Positions 49,071 to 58,844 of a DNA stretch of 64,000 nucleotides are shown here, one piece after another. The position numbers and the translations under genes are program-made. The notes beneath the pieces were generated by a model, which saw only the letters and a program-made list of their open reading frames with translations, searched no databases and was not told the DNA's origin. Source of the DNA: Cristatella mucedo (lineage: Eukaryota; Bryozoa; Phylactolaemata; Cristatellidae); the NCBI GenBank assembly GCA_009760855.2, contig WPIO01000006.1:1019501-1083500 (forward strand). Direction: 5' to 3'. Numbering within the stretch: position 1 is the first letter of the stretch; every line of letters begins with the position of its first letter.

Positions 49071-49072
<2 letters not shown>

Positions 49073-49112
<40 letters not shown>
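49073..49112 (+). repeat. (GA)n microsatellite
   Basis: About 40 bases of GA, the only long purine-rich example on the plus strand. Confidence 0.9.
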
Positions 49113-49117
<5 letters not shown>

Positions 49118-49119
49118 AG

Positions 49120-49640
49120 AGGTCGACGTGCTGGAAAGCAGGGAATGCGTAGCTTAAGCTCAGGCAAAGCTGGTTTTCATGGCCTTAAAAATGTAAAGCC
49201 TACATCGTGGTTGGGGATGAGCACCCCATGGTAATGAGCACAGAATGCACGTCTCCTTGCTACCTTACCTCACTTTGTTTGGGAATTCATTCAAAAATGA
49301 AAGCGATTTTTTGTTTTTGAAAAGGCATGCTGCCATTTGAAGTTTAATCCTTTATGCATGTAGGTTTGCATGCTTAATTGTTTGTATAAATAAAATAAGT
49401 ATGTGTGGTGAATGAACTCTTTCCTGGTGCCATGCTTAATTTACCATTTGAGGCATGGCAAAAACAAATATTTTCATTGTATAAGCAACCGTCGGCTCCT
49501 GTATCAGCTCTGGGAATTTTAACCATGAGATTTACAGTAAAGTAAGTATGTTTTGGTGCATGGTCAGGATATGCATTATATCGGTATATTCATTACGTGC
49601 ATTACATAATTTATTTAAATTTATTAATTTTCTAATTAAA
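49120..49640. other. intergenic, AT-rich, no gene recognised
   Basis: AT-rich flank leading to the tRNA-Ala terminator. Confidence 0.35.
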
Positions 49641-49645
49641 AATAT

Positions 49646-49718
49646 TGGAGATGCCGGGTATCGATCCCGGTGCCTCTCGCATGCTAAGCGAGCGCTCTAC
49701 CATTTGAGCTACACCCCC
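49646..49718 (-). tRNA. tRNA-Ala (anticodon AGC)
   Basis: The minus strand gives a 73-nt cloverleaf: acceptor arms GGGGGTG/CATCTCC with discriminator A, D-arm GCTCAAATGGTAGAGC, anticodon arm TCGCTTAGCATGCGA with AGC, and T-arm CCGGGATCGATACCCGG. The two G-T pairs in the acceptor stem are normal for tRNA-Ala. A T5 terminator follows on the minus strand. No intron and no encoded CCA. It lies 560 bases upstream of QRSL1, facing away. Confidence 0.97.
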
Positions 49719-50277
49719 ATCTGATAGCCTTTGTTTTATAGGTCTAATTATAATGTATTTATAGCATCCCATGTGGCGGGAGACCTGAAAGGTTGGCGAA
49801 GAACTCGTGCACCGCGAGCCGGGTAAGTCGCGTTCTAGTCCCGCGTTACGCAATGCGTTAACTGTGGCCGCGCGGAGGCTCGATCTGGTCGGAGTCTCAA
49901 TACGCCGCCGCGGTGTATACGGTAGCTGCGCTGAGGCGCGGTGCTTCACCGGTGCTCGGCGTGTCTGAGCCTTGCATTTGGTTACGGCGTGCTAGTCGGC
50001 GCTGGTGCCACACGGTCAGACAGCAGATAGGACGCTAGCGGGTGCAAGGCGAGCGATCGCAGTCGCGCGCCGGGAAGCCGACCGAGCTCGTTAAAGCGGA
50101 CGCCGCCACTGGCTTTGCTGACGAACTTGCCGCCGTGCGTCTCACTGGCTGGCGTGCTTCGGCTCTTTTTCGTGTGCCATCGAATTACCCGGGTGCTGGC
50201 CGCTGTTGCGCGGCGTTGCAAAGCCGACAGACAACTGCATTTGATTGTAGCTCGCTCGCGGTCCGTTGCAGAGTACG

Positions 50278-50455
50278 ATGCCTACGCCTGGCAAGCTGTG
50301 GCAACAGCTGCGCGCCGGCGCCATCAGCGCCGTGGACGCTCTGAGCGTGTGCGCCGGTCGCCTGCGAAGGCATGCCCCGCTGAACGCTTTCATTACCGAG
50401 ACCCTCGAGCTCGCACAGCGGCTCGCCAAAGACTCGGACGACAGGCGAGCAGCAG
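50278..50455 (+). CDS. QRSL1: QRSL1/GatA (Glu-tRNA(Gln) amidotransferase subunit A), coding exon 1
   Basis: ATG 50278 opens 59 codons plus one base, ending at the donor CAG|GTAGCG. The product (LWQQLRAGAISAVDALSVCA..., HAPLNAFITETLELAQRLAK) matches the N-terminal helices of GatA: a short helix with a 'GxxSxxE/D' spacing and the LNAF segment. The phase-1 junction joins exactly to the exon at 57516, which carries the amidase core. With subunits B and C the enzyme converts Glu-tRNA(Gln) to Gln-tRNA(Gln) in mitochondria. The upstream 250 bases are CpG-rich, as expected of a promoter. There is no obvious presequence before the conserved region, as in other GatA homologues. Confidence 0.8.
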
Positions 50456-50714
50456 GTAGCGCCGGAAACGCCTTACTGGTGACCTCCGTATTGCACCGCA
50501 GCCGCTGCTGAACCTCTTTTTTCCACATTCCCTCAGCGGCGCTGTCCGTTTCTTCACCGCTGGTCTCGGCACGGTACGCGGCTGAGTCGGAAAACCTGTC
50601 AGCCCGATAGGATTCGCCTACGTGTCGTCTACGCTGACCTTTCCAGCGGTCTCCAAAGCAGATTTTGTCAAGTGTGCTTTAGTAGCGAGTCCACAATAGT
50701 CTTTTTGGCATGCC

Positions 50715-51150
50715 GTTGCACGAGAGCTGAACTGCTGCACCCGTTCCAGCCTCCTCTGGCCCTCAGGTCTTCTATGGACGATAAATTAGCCGTTCGGTCC
50801 CTTCGCTCAAAGACCGAAGATGGCTACCGAAGCTTTCGCCATGCAGGCTCCATACTGTGGAGCTCGCTTCCAAAATTCTTACGCAGCGACGTCTACTCTA
50901 CTGCTGCCGGCTGTGGTGCATGCTTTCCAGCGGTCCTGAGCTGCTACTTCCGTGCTACTCACTACCTTATCAGCTCTCCTGACTCAGCCATGCTTCTCAC
51001 TTTCTCTTTGTTGCATGAGATGAAGTCTGTTGGCTGCCGAATGCATACTGAAAACCATTTAGGCTTCGAGTGTGCTATTGAAAACTCACTGCGTAACACC
51101 CACTTAAATGACTTTGTGAAGTTACAGACGGAGATAAATTGCATTACTCG
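50715..51150 (+). pseudogene. LINE-B C-terminal fragment (in QRSL1 intron 1)
   Basis: The frame 50672-51319 encodes AELLHPFQPPLALRSSMDDK, SILWSSLPKFLRSDVYSTAA and SAMLLTFSLLHEMKSVGCRM, then the LINE-B 3' motif AAGTTACAGACGGAGATAAA. 5'-truncated. The frame beyond about 51150 is read-through. Confidence 0.85.
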
Positions 51151-51339
51151 GATTGGGACAATGAGAGCATTTAATGTGAACGCATGCAAACCGAAGTGTT
51201 TAGCTCAATACACCCGTATGCTTGCATTACTTCTGCACCACAATATTTTAGGTACTGTTACAGTGAGAGCTCTTAGAACGAGAATGTCAACGGACATCTG
51301 TCATCATGGGAGCTTTTAAAATAAGCAGTACCCCAGCGG

Positions 51340-51830
51340 TCCACTTTATGTCCACTTCTTTTCACCATTTAGACCTGCCCTCTTGCCGATGTAATCCCCG
51401 AGGTCTATCCAGGCTTTTATTTTAATGCTGACCGCACTTATGGTACCCCGGTGTGTGAATATACAGCTGCATCTGTGCTTTGATCCTTCCCTGCATTCCA
51501 GCATCTCGAACTCTCTTTATTCCCTAGCTGCATGTATTGCTGGTATTCTAACGTGGATGGCAGTGCATTTTTTGAAAATAAGTGACGATGTAACAGATTA
51601 CTAGTTGTCGGCTAACTCGGTATTTCTCAGAATTTGGAAGCTTAACGGCAAAATGGGCTCCACCACATCTTCAAGGAATCCCGGGGCTGTATTCCAAAAA
51701 GAATGGCTGCGGCACTATGGCAGCTTCATAGTAAAGTATGCCTACTTTACGCTCCATGGTACCAACATAATTTGGATTTGCTTTAGTGAGGATTTAATGA
51801 GGACTAATGTTGATTCGGGTCGCGGTAGAT
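51340..51830 (+). pseudogene. degenerate LINE reverse transcriptase fragment
   Basis: Decayed frames read like the segment around and after the YADD motif: ISNSLYSLAACIAGILTWMA, VHFLKISDDVTDY, NPGAVFQKE. Frameshifts and stops throughout. Confidence 0.65.
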
Positions 51831-52470
51831 AAGCAGGAGCAAGAGAAGGGGTCTTCGAATGTGAGCGACCTTCATAATAGTGCATATGTCAAAGCCAGTG
51901 CAGGTCCGTGAGAAGTGGCGTGAATGTGGCTGCTGTGATGGTCGCTACAGACGAGCCTAACTACTGAGTCGTGCACCAACTGACAGCATCTCTTATTGCA
52001 TAGGCAGGAAGCCCTGCAAGTTATTGTGAGTAATAGAAGTCTAGATTGGATGTCACGGATGCCCGAACTTGCTTGGCTGCGCTATGCTCACCTTAACCTT
52101 AATGCAAGCTGGAATTGTTGCCGTGGAACATTGCCGAAAGTAAAGGCTGACTTGACTGTGAACCTGATGCGGTCATCGACTGGAAGGTCACTTTGGAACG
52201 GGATATCCCGAAATGTATGCTTGCCGAGCCCACTTTTAGGTTCAGGCTTTTTTATTTCTGAGTAGTTTTTTGCTATTCAAGTGGAAATGTCAGCAACACA
52301 TGCTGCAAGTGAGTTAGGGGCAATGGTGGAAGGCAAGCAGGTATCACAGCACAAGAACAGCTTTGTGCCATCTTCATAAAAATTAAATCTTAGAGGTTGG
52401 GCTTCGCAATTTTATCGGCATGTGGGAGGTCAATACATTTGGAAGCAAGTGCATGCCAAGCATGGATCCA
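51830..52470 (-). pseudogene. degenerate LINE-A fragment, opposite orientation
   Basis: Plus-strand text GTGCAGGTCCGTGAGAAGTG, CAGACGAGCCTAACTACTGA and GTCATCGACTGGAAGGTCAC parallels the reverse of the RT C-terminal region at 60300-60600. No intact frame. Confidence 0.55.
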
Positions 52471-52571
52471 TGGGCTCCAACCCATGAACTTGAAAGGCTG
52501 ATGATCGATGCCCATTGATTGACATGCAAGCTTTGAAAAATCTTACTGTGCCAAGGCTTAAATCATTGCAT

Positions 52572-52622
52572 TGTGCGCCTATCGTATTGCCTGTGATGCT
52601 CAGGCAATACGATAGGCGCACA
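52572..52622. repeat. perfect 22-bp hairpin with 7-nt loop
   Basis: Arms 52572-52593 and 52601-52622 (begins TGTGCGCCTATCGTATTGCC, then TG) are exact reverse complements around the loop TGATGCT. Confidence 0.97.
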
Positions 52623-52649
52623 TGAAGGAACCCCCTTATCAAGGGCATC

Positions 52650-52736
52650 AAATGCAGCAAATGTAAAGCGCCTAGAAAGAGATTAAGTTCTCTGAGGGCG
52701 CTTTATCAAGTGCAATATTATTATTATTATTATTAA
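52650..52736 (+). mobile_element. LINE-A tail fragment
   Basis: GCAGCAAATGTAAAGCGCCT, AGATTAAGTTCTCTGAGGGC and TTATCAAGTGCAATATTATT with ATT repeats. It lies inside a minus-strand LINE remnant. Confidence 0.75.
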
Positions 52737-52739
52737 ATG

Positions 52740-53060
52740 CACCTGAAATATCCACATAACTATCAGAAAGAGGCTAGGTCAGTAAACACGACAATGTCAT
52801 CCATCATATACTCACAGCAGTAGCTCTAAAATCTGACCAGAACTTATTGGCTATGTATGAAGTTTTGATGCAGGAGTCTAACCGGTCTGCTGTGACACGT
52901 TTTAATGTAATTGGTAGGAAGGCAGTAAAGAAACTGGATGGAAGTTGATCAAGTTCTCACGGTCTAGTGTTGTCTTCCTAATGAGTGGCATAACAATAAC
53001 CTTTTTGAAGGATTCCGGTACAAGACCCGAAGCCGAGGATTTATTTGTTATCATAAATAA
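52740..53060 (-). pseudogene. LINE reverse transcriptase N-terminal fragment
   Basis: Minus strand reads PESFKKVIVMPLIRKTTLDR and ENLINFHPVSLL, the 'P..FK.AIV.PL.KK..LD...L.NYRPVS' start of reverse transcriptase in CR1/L2/jockey-like elements. Then it decays. Confidence 0.7.
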
Positions 53061-53074
53061 AACTTCCGACTGGA

Positions 53075-53355
53075 ATCACGACATCCCCTGACTTGACATT
53101 TAAAAAGAAGCTTAAAACGCATCAATCTATCACAGTATTTAGTGGGTCCATGCTTGCTGACACTGTACATGCTGCCACTAACCACATTTGCATGCTGACC
53201 TTGTGCATGTCACCTCTAACCATTTTATGTTTGCTGTCTTTGAGCATGCTGCCACTAACCATTCGATTATGCTTCCTTTGCAGCAAATATGAAGTGCCCG
53301 CAAAGAGATTGAGTTCTCTGAGGTTGCTGCACAAATGTATTGTTATTATTATTAA
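53075..53355 (+). mobile_element. LINE-A 3' terminal fragment
   Basis: CATCCCCTGACTTGACATTT, CAGTATTTAGTGGGTCC, CTGACCTTGTGCATGTCACC and the end TGAAGTGCCCGCAAAGAG with an ATT tail. Confidence 0.75.
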
Positions 53356-53490
53356 ATTTTTATATCGCCCTCAGATAACTTAATCTCTTTCTAGGCACTT
53401 TATGTATGCTGTAAAGGAAGCAGATCAAATGATTAGTGGTAGCATGTGCAATGTCAACAAGCATAATACGGTTATGGAAGTAGTCTTATT
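53356..53490 (-). mobile_element. LINE-A tail fragment, opposite orientation
   Basis: CGCCCTCAGATAACTTAATC, TCTTTCTAGGCACTTTATGT and CATGTGCAATGTCAACAAGC. It is back to back with the preceding plus-strand tail. Confidence 0.7.
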
Positions 53491-53517
53491 AGACAAGAAA
53501 TGAACTTTTAGATGAGG

Positions 53518-54412
53518 TCAGTAGTGGCCGGCTTGATGGCAGACATAAAGCAAGGAACTGAGAGCGAGGAGTGCAGTGAGGATATAACCATAGGGATAGT
53601 ACTCTCTCATTGTATCTATTTTATTTAACAAAGAATCCAGAAAATTCACTTCTTTCTCCCTTGAACGATCGTTAGGTGAGGTGCTATTCTGAAGGTGGTT
53701 AATGAGATGGTCGACGGTCGTCATCAGCATTTTATGATTCTACATCGTGATTCAACTGCGTTTGTATATAAACTGGGCATAGTCTTAGCCAAGATGGATT
53801 GGTACCCCCTACCAAAGTCCTCTTATACTAGTTTACGGACAGTCAGTCATGATCTTATGCATGCTTTCTAATATTTGCGCTGAGTAGTCCAAGCTAGTTT
53901 AACATCTGCAGTAATCCATAGGCCCTCTGGGTGAGGGCGTGCTATGTGCTTAATCAGAGGAGCAAACTCGTCTTGAACGTCTGCTAGTGTCATGTTGTAC
54001 CAACATTTCACCAGTAAGAGCAGGTCGGACGGAGGATTGGGCGGAAGCCACCAGGAAGATGTTATCGTGTACATAGCATCAATGTCAAAATGGTAAGGTT
54101 TGGGATTCACCGATTACTTTGTAAACCGAAGGGGACACGAAGTACAGACTTAATGAGATCTGCATGTGGTACGATGCACACAATTTGGTAATTAAGGGAG
54201 TTGACTACATACAATTTGATCGAGTATGCTGAAACTGTGGCCATACCAATGACCTCGAAGAGAATATAAATTGGCAAATTTAAGAAATTCTGCTCCATTA
54301 ACATTTCTGGGTGGTTTCTGTGCGGAAATAGGTTTATCCATAATTTTAAGCTGGTTTTATCGTCATTAAATTTGGAAAGTGAGATGCTGGCCAAGCTTAT
54401 ATGTCGCCACAC
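53518..54412 (-). pseudogene. decayed protein-coding remnant of unknown origin
   Basis: Three successive minus-strand frames (54412-54107, 54110-53868, 53730-53518), in different phases, all look like real protein: aromatic and hydrophobic residues, two Cys-Trp/Trp-Trp segments and possible N-glycosylation sites. The last ends with a charged stretch and a hydrophobic segment (YILTALLALSSLLYVC) close to the stop, like a membrane anchor. I do not recognise the family. The layout could fit an envelope- or glycoprotein-like gene of an endogenous virus or retroelement, but that is inference from the terminal membrane segment only. Frameshifts and stops indicate a dead copy. It lies in QRSL1 intron 1 between LINE fragments. 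Confidence 0.4.
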
Positions 54413-54429
54413 ATGATGCTAGAAAGTTA

Positions 54430-55155
54430 AGAGAGTAGAGACTTTTATCTGGATTATTATCCAGTATGTCTAGAGACCTTAGCTGATCAGGTTAGGGTCT
54501 CTCTGCTGGTTCTCTTTGATGTCGCTGCAGCATTGGCACAATTTAGCACCAGATCCTTCTTGAGTGCTTGTTGCTAAACTGGGTTAGCAACAAGGTTAAA
54601 CCTCAGCGAGAAACGTCGGAGTGTACATATAAACGGCTGTCTTTTATCAGGTGAGCCTTTAAAGTATGGGGTACCTCATGCTTTCGTCTTAGGCCTCTTT
54701 CTTTTCGCAATCTAATATTTCCCTCCGGCCGATGTCATCACCAAACACAATCGAGGCTTTCGTTTCTACGCCGGCGGCGACTCTGCTCTTTCTGTCCTCC
54801 GATCCTTGCTGAGCCGAGCTCAGCATCAGCATCCGACTCATGGAATTTCCTTGCTGCTGCCTGCACCTCGACCACTTTCTCACTTAGGTGGCCACTAATA
54901 TCCTCACACTTGAAGACGATAGGACCTGCGACCTACTAGTAATAGGCAAGACTAGTGTCACACATTGTCTGGGCATGCTATTTAAAAGCAGCTTGTCATT
55001 GAGTGAGCACACTGCCTCCATTCTCGTCGGCCTACTTTCAATTAAGGAACGCTGCCAACACATCTGGGCCTGCATAAACAAACCAGTGACAGCCAAACTG
55101 TTTTACGAATATGTTACATAGCCATTAGATGACTGCAATTTCCTTTATTAAAAAA
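54430..55155 (+). pseudogene. LINE reverse transcriptase fragment, broken by SINE-B
   Basis: Decayed frames read LVLFDVAAALAQFSTRSFLS, SVHINGCLLSGEPLKYGVPH (the 'GVPQGSVLGP' block) and LTLEDDRTCDLLVIGK, LGMLFKSSLSLSEHTAS, LFYEYVT. The order matches reverse transcriptase motifs from the active-site region onward. SINE-B interrupts it at about 55160-55327, and LINE text (LHWLPI-like) resumes to about 55460. Confidence 0.75.
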
Positions 55156-55159
55156 AAAT

Positions 55160-55327
55160 CCTAGCTGATTAAACAACCTCTTTTTGTGCAGCGACAGAAG
55201 AGCCTTAACGGCTTTCACGACCGCTTGCAGTGACGATAAAGGATCGCCCACCGCAGGAATCGAACCCACGACCTCGGGATCGAGGTCGTGAAAGCAACCT
55301 CCTTACCTAGTGTGCCATCACGGCTCA
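55160..55327 (-). mobile_element. SINE-B copy inserted in a LINE remnant
   Basis: Reverse SINE-B: ATCCTAGCTGATTAAACAAC, CTCTTTTTGTGCAGCGACAG, AGGATCGCCCACCGCAGGAA, TCGAACCCACGACCTCGGGA, then GCCATCACGGCTCAC. A poly-A/T run precedes it, as expected at the SINE 3' end on this strand. Confidence 0.8.
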
Positions 55328-55465
55328 CTCCTAGTCTGTGCCCTAAATCATGTGCAACTAGTGCAAAACTCATCAATTCATTCCCCAATCTGTCGTCCGT
55401 GGCATAGCTCCCTTGATGCACCACTTCTGTCTGAGCTTCACTGGCTCCCTATCAATCTTCACTGG
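55328..55465 (+). pseudogene. LINE fragment downstream of the SINE-B insertion
   Basis: CTAGTGCAAAACTCATCAAT and CTTCACTGGCTCCCTATCAA correspond to the LVQNS... and LHWLPI segments following the part at 54430-55155. Confidence 0.6.
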
Positions 55466-56955
55466 CTCCCTATCTCTGTCTCTGTCTCTCTTTCTATCTC
55501 TCTCTGTCTCTCTTCTGTCTACCAGTGGAGTTCACGCAGAGCACATAATAGATTTGCTCTCTTTTCTATCTACATAGTGTTTGAACCCCCTTTAGGGTTT
55601 TTAATTCTGACTTTCATTCACATGCCTTTCATTCACATGCCTATGAGCCCAGCTCTGCATGCCACTTGTAGGGGTCATTGAAGTCGTGGACCTGTGAAAA
55701 CCAACGCCCGACTGAATGCTCGAGTGTGCTTGGTATTGCAGATGACATTTATACTTTTGTCAGCTAAAATTATGTTCTGTAGTTTCTACCCCCCCCCTAT
55801 CGAACCACCACGGTCTAAAATTTACCTCAAGCGGTGGTGGGCATTCTGCACACTTGTACAATTTGATGTCCGGTTGATTGTGATGATGTAGTCAGCAAAG
55901 TTGGGTAAGTTGCACAGGGATAAGGTATATTGGCTCAGTTGGCTTGCGCTCGAAATAAGACCTATGAACCATCCGACCTGCAAAGGGAGATTATGGGGGT
56001 TCATTTCACACGGCTTGCCTCCTCCACTCCTGTGCTAAGTTTATTGTTGCTTGAATATTTTTTGGGATACTTAATCATTGAATACTTAATGGGCCTCATA
56101 TTTCAGTCGTGATAAATAAATAAACATGTGTATAATCAGGCAAAATAAATCCTTGCAGTGTGGCCGCTGTTGCTGTGGCTGCAAATTCGTTCAGATAATA
56201 AGCGGGTTTATATTGATACTAGGTTATGCTAAAGTTATGTGAAGCATGTAGCAATGTTTTTGACAGCCCAAAAACAAGAACTGAGGCTTGAGGTGTGTAC
56301 GGATTTAACGTGATGTCACGACACCAGAATACTTGATGACCTCTCTTGTCTGGAAAGGAAGAGAGGTCATCAGCTTACGATTGTTCCTTTGTGGTGTAGC
56401 TCATTCTGCTGAGCCTGAGTTGTGCTGAAAAGGTCAGCTACTGGTGTGGGCCAAGGACCGTCTGTCGCTATTGCTCCATAGTCGTTTTATAGGGTTCAGA
56501 TTGGGCAACCAGCTGAGCCGGGCTGCATCAGCACCAAACAAGGTTTGCCAATCAAGGAATTTGAGGAAACAGTGTAAGGTGTTGCAGCACTGGCTCAGCC
56601 AGTCCCCTTTTTTGAACCCAGGAGGTAGGATGTCCTACATTTAATTTAGTAAATGCTTACCCAGAACACTATTTTTAATGAATATACCTATATAGTACCA
56701 ATGATTAAATAATTCCCATCCTCTGTCGCACATGCACACGGACTCATACTCTATTACTGTCTTCATCTCTCAAACAAAAGCTCTCTCACACCCACGTGCT
56801 GCCACTCCTCTACGAGTTAGTTTCTCAGGCAGGTCTTGCTCCTACAGCTTGCCAATTAACTGCACCCGCGAAGCTGTTGCCAATAGGTTCCCTGGTTCAT
56901 TCGCAATCCAGGGTCATCGGATTTACAAATTGTCGGAGTCTTGCTATCAACGAGA
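55466..56955. other. QRSL1 intron 1, no gene recognised; hairpin at 56334-56372
   Basis: Short frames only. At 56334-56347 and 56359-56372 14-bp perfect arms (TGATGACCTCTCTT) flank an 11-nt loop. A C-run lies at about 55790-55798. Confidence 0.35.
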
Positions 56956-56961
56956 CTCCAA

Positions 56962-57222
56962 CTCGGTGGCCCATCACGATCTCGGTTTTGCCCATCACGA
57001 CCAAGGTCGTGGATTTGAATCCTAAGAGGGGCGATCCTTTATTGCCAACTGCAAACGGAGCTGATTTAACAGCATCTTTTGTATAGCGACATAAGAGCCT
57101 TTACGGCTATCACCTCCGCTTGCAGCGCGATAAAGAATCGTCCACAACAGGATTCGAACCCACGACCTCGGGAAGTCGTGAAAAGCAACCGCCTTACCTA
57201 GTGCGCCATCACGGCTCTTCTG
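56962..57222. mobile_element. inverted pair of SINE-B copies
   Basis: A plus-strand copy (about 56962-57085: CCATCACGACCAAGGTCGTG, GGGCGATCCTTTATTGCCAA) is followed tail-to-tail by a minus-strand copy (about 57060-57222: CGACATAAGAGCCTTTACGG, AGGATTCGAACCCACGACCT, GCGCCATCACGGCTC). Transcripts of the QRSL1 intron could fold into a long hairpin here. Confidence 0.75.
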
Positions 57223-57361
57223 CCACTTTACAAACGAGGCTGCTAAATCACCTAAAAGACTGACCGTGTAGACTTCCTATAAGCAGGGAGACCGAAGTAG
57301 AACAGAAGCAGGTAGGCTCGCCGAATGCACCTGGCTCTAGATCGTTAGCTTCTGTCACAGC

Positions 57362-57393
57362 CTCGGCTGAGACTCGGCCGAGTCTCAGCCGAG
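57362..57393. repeat. 32-bp perfect palindrome
   Basis: CTCGGCTGAGACTCGG followed directly by CCGAGTCTCAGCCGAG. A partial third copy of the CGAGTCTCAGC phrase follows. Confidence 0.97.
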
Positions 57394-57435
57394 TCTCAGC
57401 GGCTCAGAGCTCGGCAAGCAGCGGATACCGGCCCG

Positions 57436-57510
57436 CTGCAGCCGCAGCAGCAGCAGCAGCGCACGAAGTGCTGTCACGCGAAGTGTCGTCACATGAAGTG
57501 TCGTCACGCT
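57436..57510 (+). repeat. (CAG)n and 15-bp tandem repeat before QRSL1 exon 2
   Basis: A short CAG run is followed by three units of the type GAAGTGTCGTCACGC. The array ends at the exon 2 acceptor region, between the usual branch point position and the CAG. Confidence 0.8.
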
Positions 57511-57515
57511 TGCAG

Positions 57516-57711
57516 GCCGCACCCTGGGACCGTTGGACGGGCTGCCGGTGGCGGTGAAGGATAACTTCAACACGAAGGGCGTGCTCACCACATGCGCCTC
57601 GCGAATGCTGGCCAACTATGTGCCTCCGTACGACGCCACCGTCGTCGAGAAGTTGTACCGAGAAGGGATGGTGCTGCTCGGAAAGACGAACATGGACGAG
57701 TTTGCGATGGG
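57516..57711 (+). CDS. QRSL1: QRSL1/GatA coding exon 2 (amidase signature start)
   Basis: Acceptor GCTTGCAG precedes 57516. The exon encodes [18 protein letters not shown], then [25 protein letters not shown] and [13 protein letters not shown], and ends at donor [19 protein letters not shown] is the conserved start of the amidase fold; the Lys (residue 74 of the joined protein) is the catalytic Lys of the Ser-cisSer-Lys triad. The expected next residues, GSSTENSAFG with the catalytic serines, are not found in the remaining 6.3 kb, so intron 2 is long or the gene continues beyond the window. Confidence in the family is very high. Confidence 0.95.
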
Positions 57712-58840
57712 GTAATTAATTGACTGTCTGCCGGGCCATGGGCCAGCTGGCTCTTGCACGCTTTTGACTCCCGCTAACAACAAGCAGCCAGCGAGTGCTG
57801 GTGATGCTGCTTCGCACGCTAGCTACAGTGAGCGCTGACGTGTCGCTTTTTCCCTACTCGAGACAACCGACCGTGCCTTTGGCGTGCCTCATGTGCTCAC
57901 GTCGGAGGAGCGAGCACTTTGCATGCCTTGCCAATCCCCCTATGCCGACTGAGAGTCCGTATCCCTACCCCTCCTTATGTATGGATCGATGCAGACAGGA
58001 AATACTGCATTCTGTTTGCTGGCCAACTATAGGATGTGCTTCATGCCTGTTGCTGCGGCACACATCAAAGTGCCATCGGCTACTGTAATTCGTGACCTCG
58101 AGCTAACTTCGTCCGAAAGTCGAGCAAGCATTCTTGAGATGAGTGAACGAGTGCTCTCGATCGAGGGTTTTTGTCGATCGCCTTTGTCGATTGCCTTTGC
58201 ATCGGTCCACTCGGTAGATTGAACAGCAGCGCCCCTCTCTCGTCATCTGGCTCATCGGCGCTATCGACTGTCGCGAGTGAGAAATTGAATGTAGCTGCTC
58301 TCACCAGAACTTGTTTGCACGTGAAGCCCACCTGCAGCGGTGAGTGTTGTCCGAAGCATAGCAGCCAGCTTGACTTGCTGCTGCTGCTGCCTAACTCCTT
58401 CAGCCCACGAGTCCCACGAGGCGTCCTGTCAGCACTCGCATTGGTGGTTTCTGTGCATTTAGGTTGTGACATAGTTTTGCCATGGAATTAATTGGCATTT
58501 GGCAGACCTCACTCCCCTTCAGACTTTTCTAGCTAGTTTGTCGGTATAGGGGTTTATATGGCAGAAGTAGTTACTGGATTTGGATATAGGCAGCATTCTC
58601 CTGCTTGCAGTCCCTCTTCAGATGGCCTTCGATCGTTCGGATCGAAGGTCAAATTGATGCTTCCCTTGAAGCCACTGCTAAGCATGGTCACCTGCATTCA
58701 GCCATCCAAGGTGCAGCCGACCACAGTCTGTGTGGTCGTTGAGTGATTCCCACCTTGCATGGACCTGTGTAAGTCCAGTAGGCATGTGGCATCTGTTTGG
58801 TGACCCAGTAGCGATACAAAATATATACATTCAGGTAATT
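57712..58840. other. QRSL1 intron 2, no exon recognised
   Basis: Expected next QRSL1 motifs (the Ser-Ser-Thr-Glu-Asn region) were not found here. Frames are short. Confidence 0.4.
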
Positions 58841-58844
58841 TTAA

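Noticed and set aside
49646-50455. Functional link between tRNA-Ala and the adjacent amidotransferase gene
   Set aside because: GatCAB acts on Glu-tRNA(Gln) in mitochondria, not on nuclear tRNA-Ala; adjacency is most likely chance.
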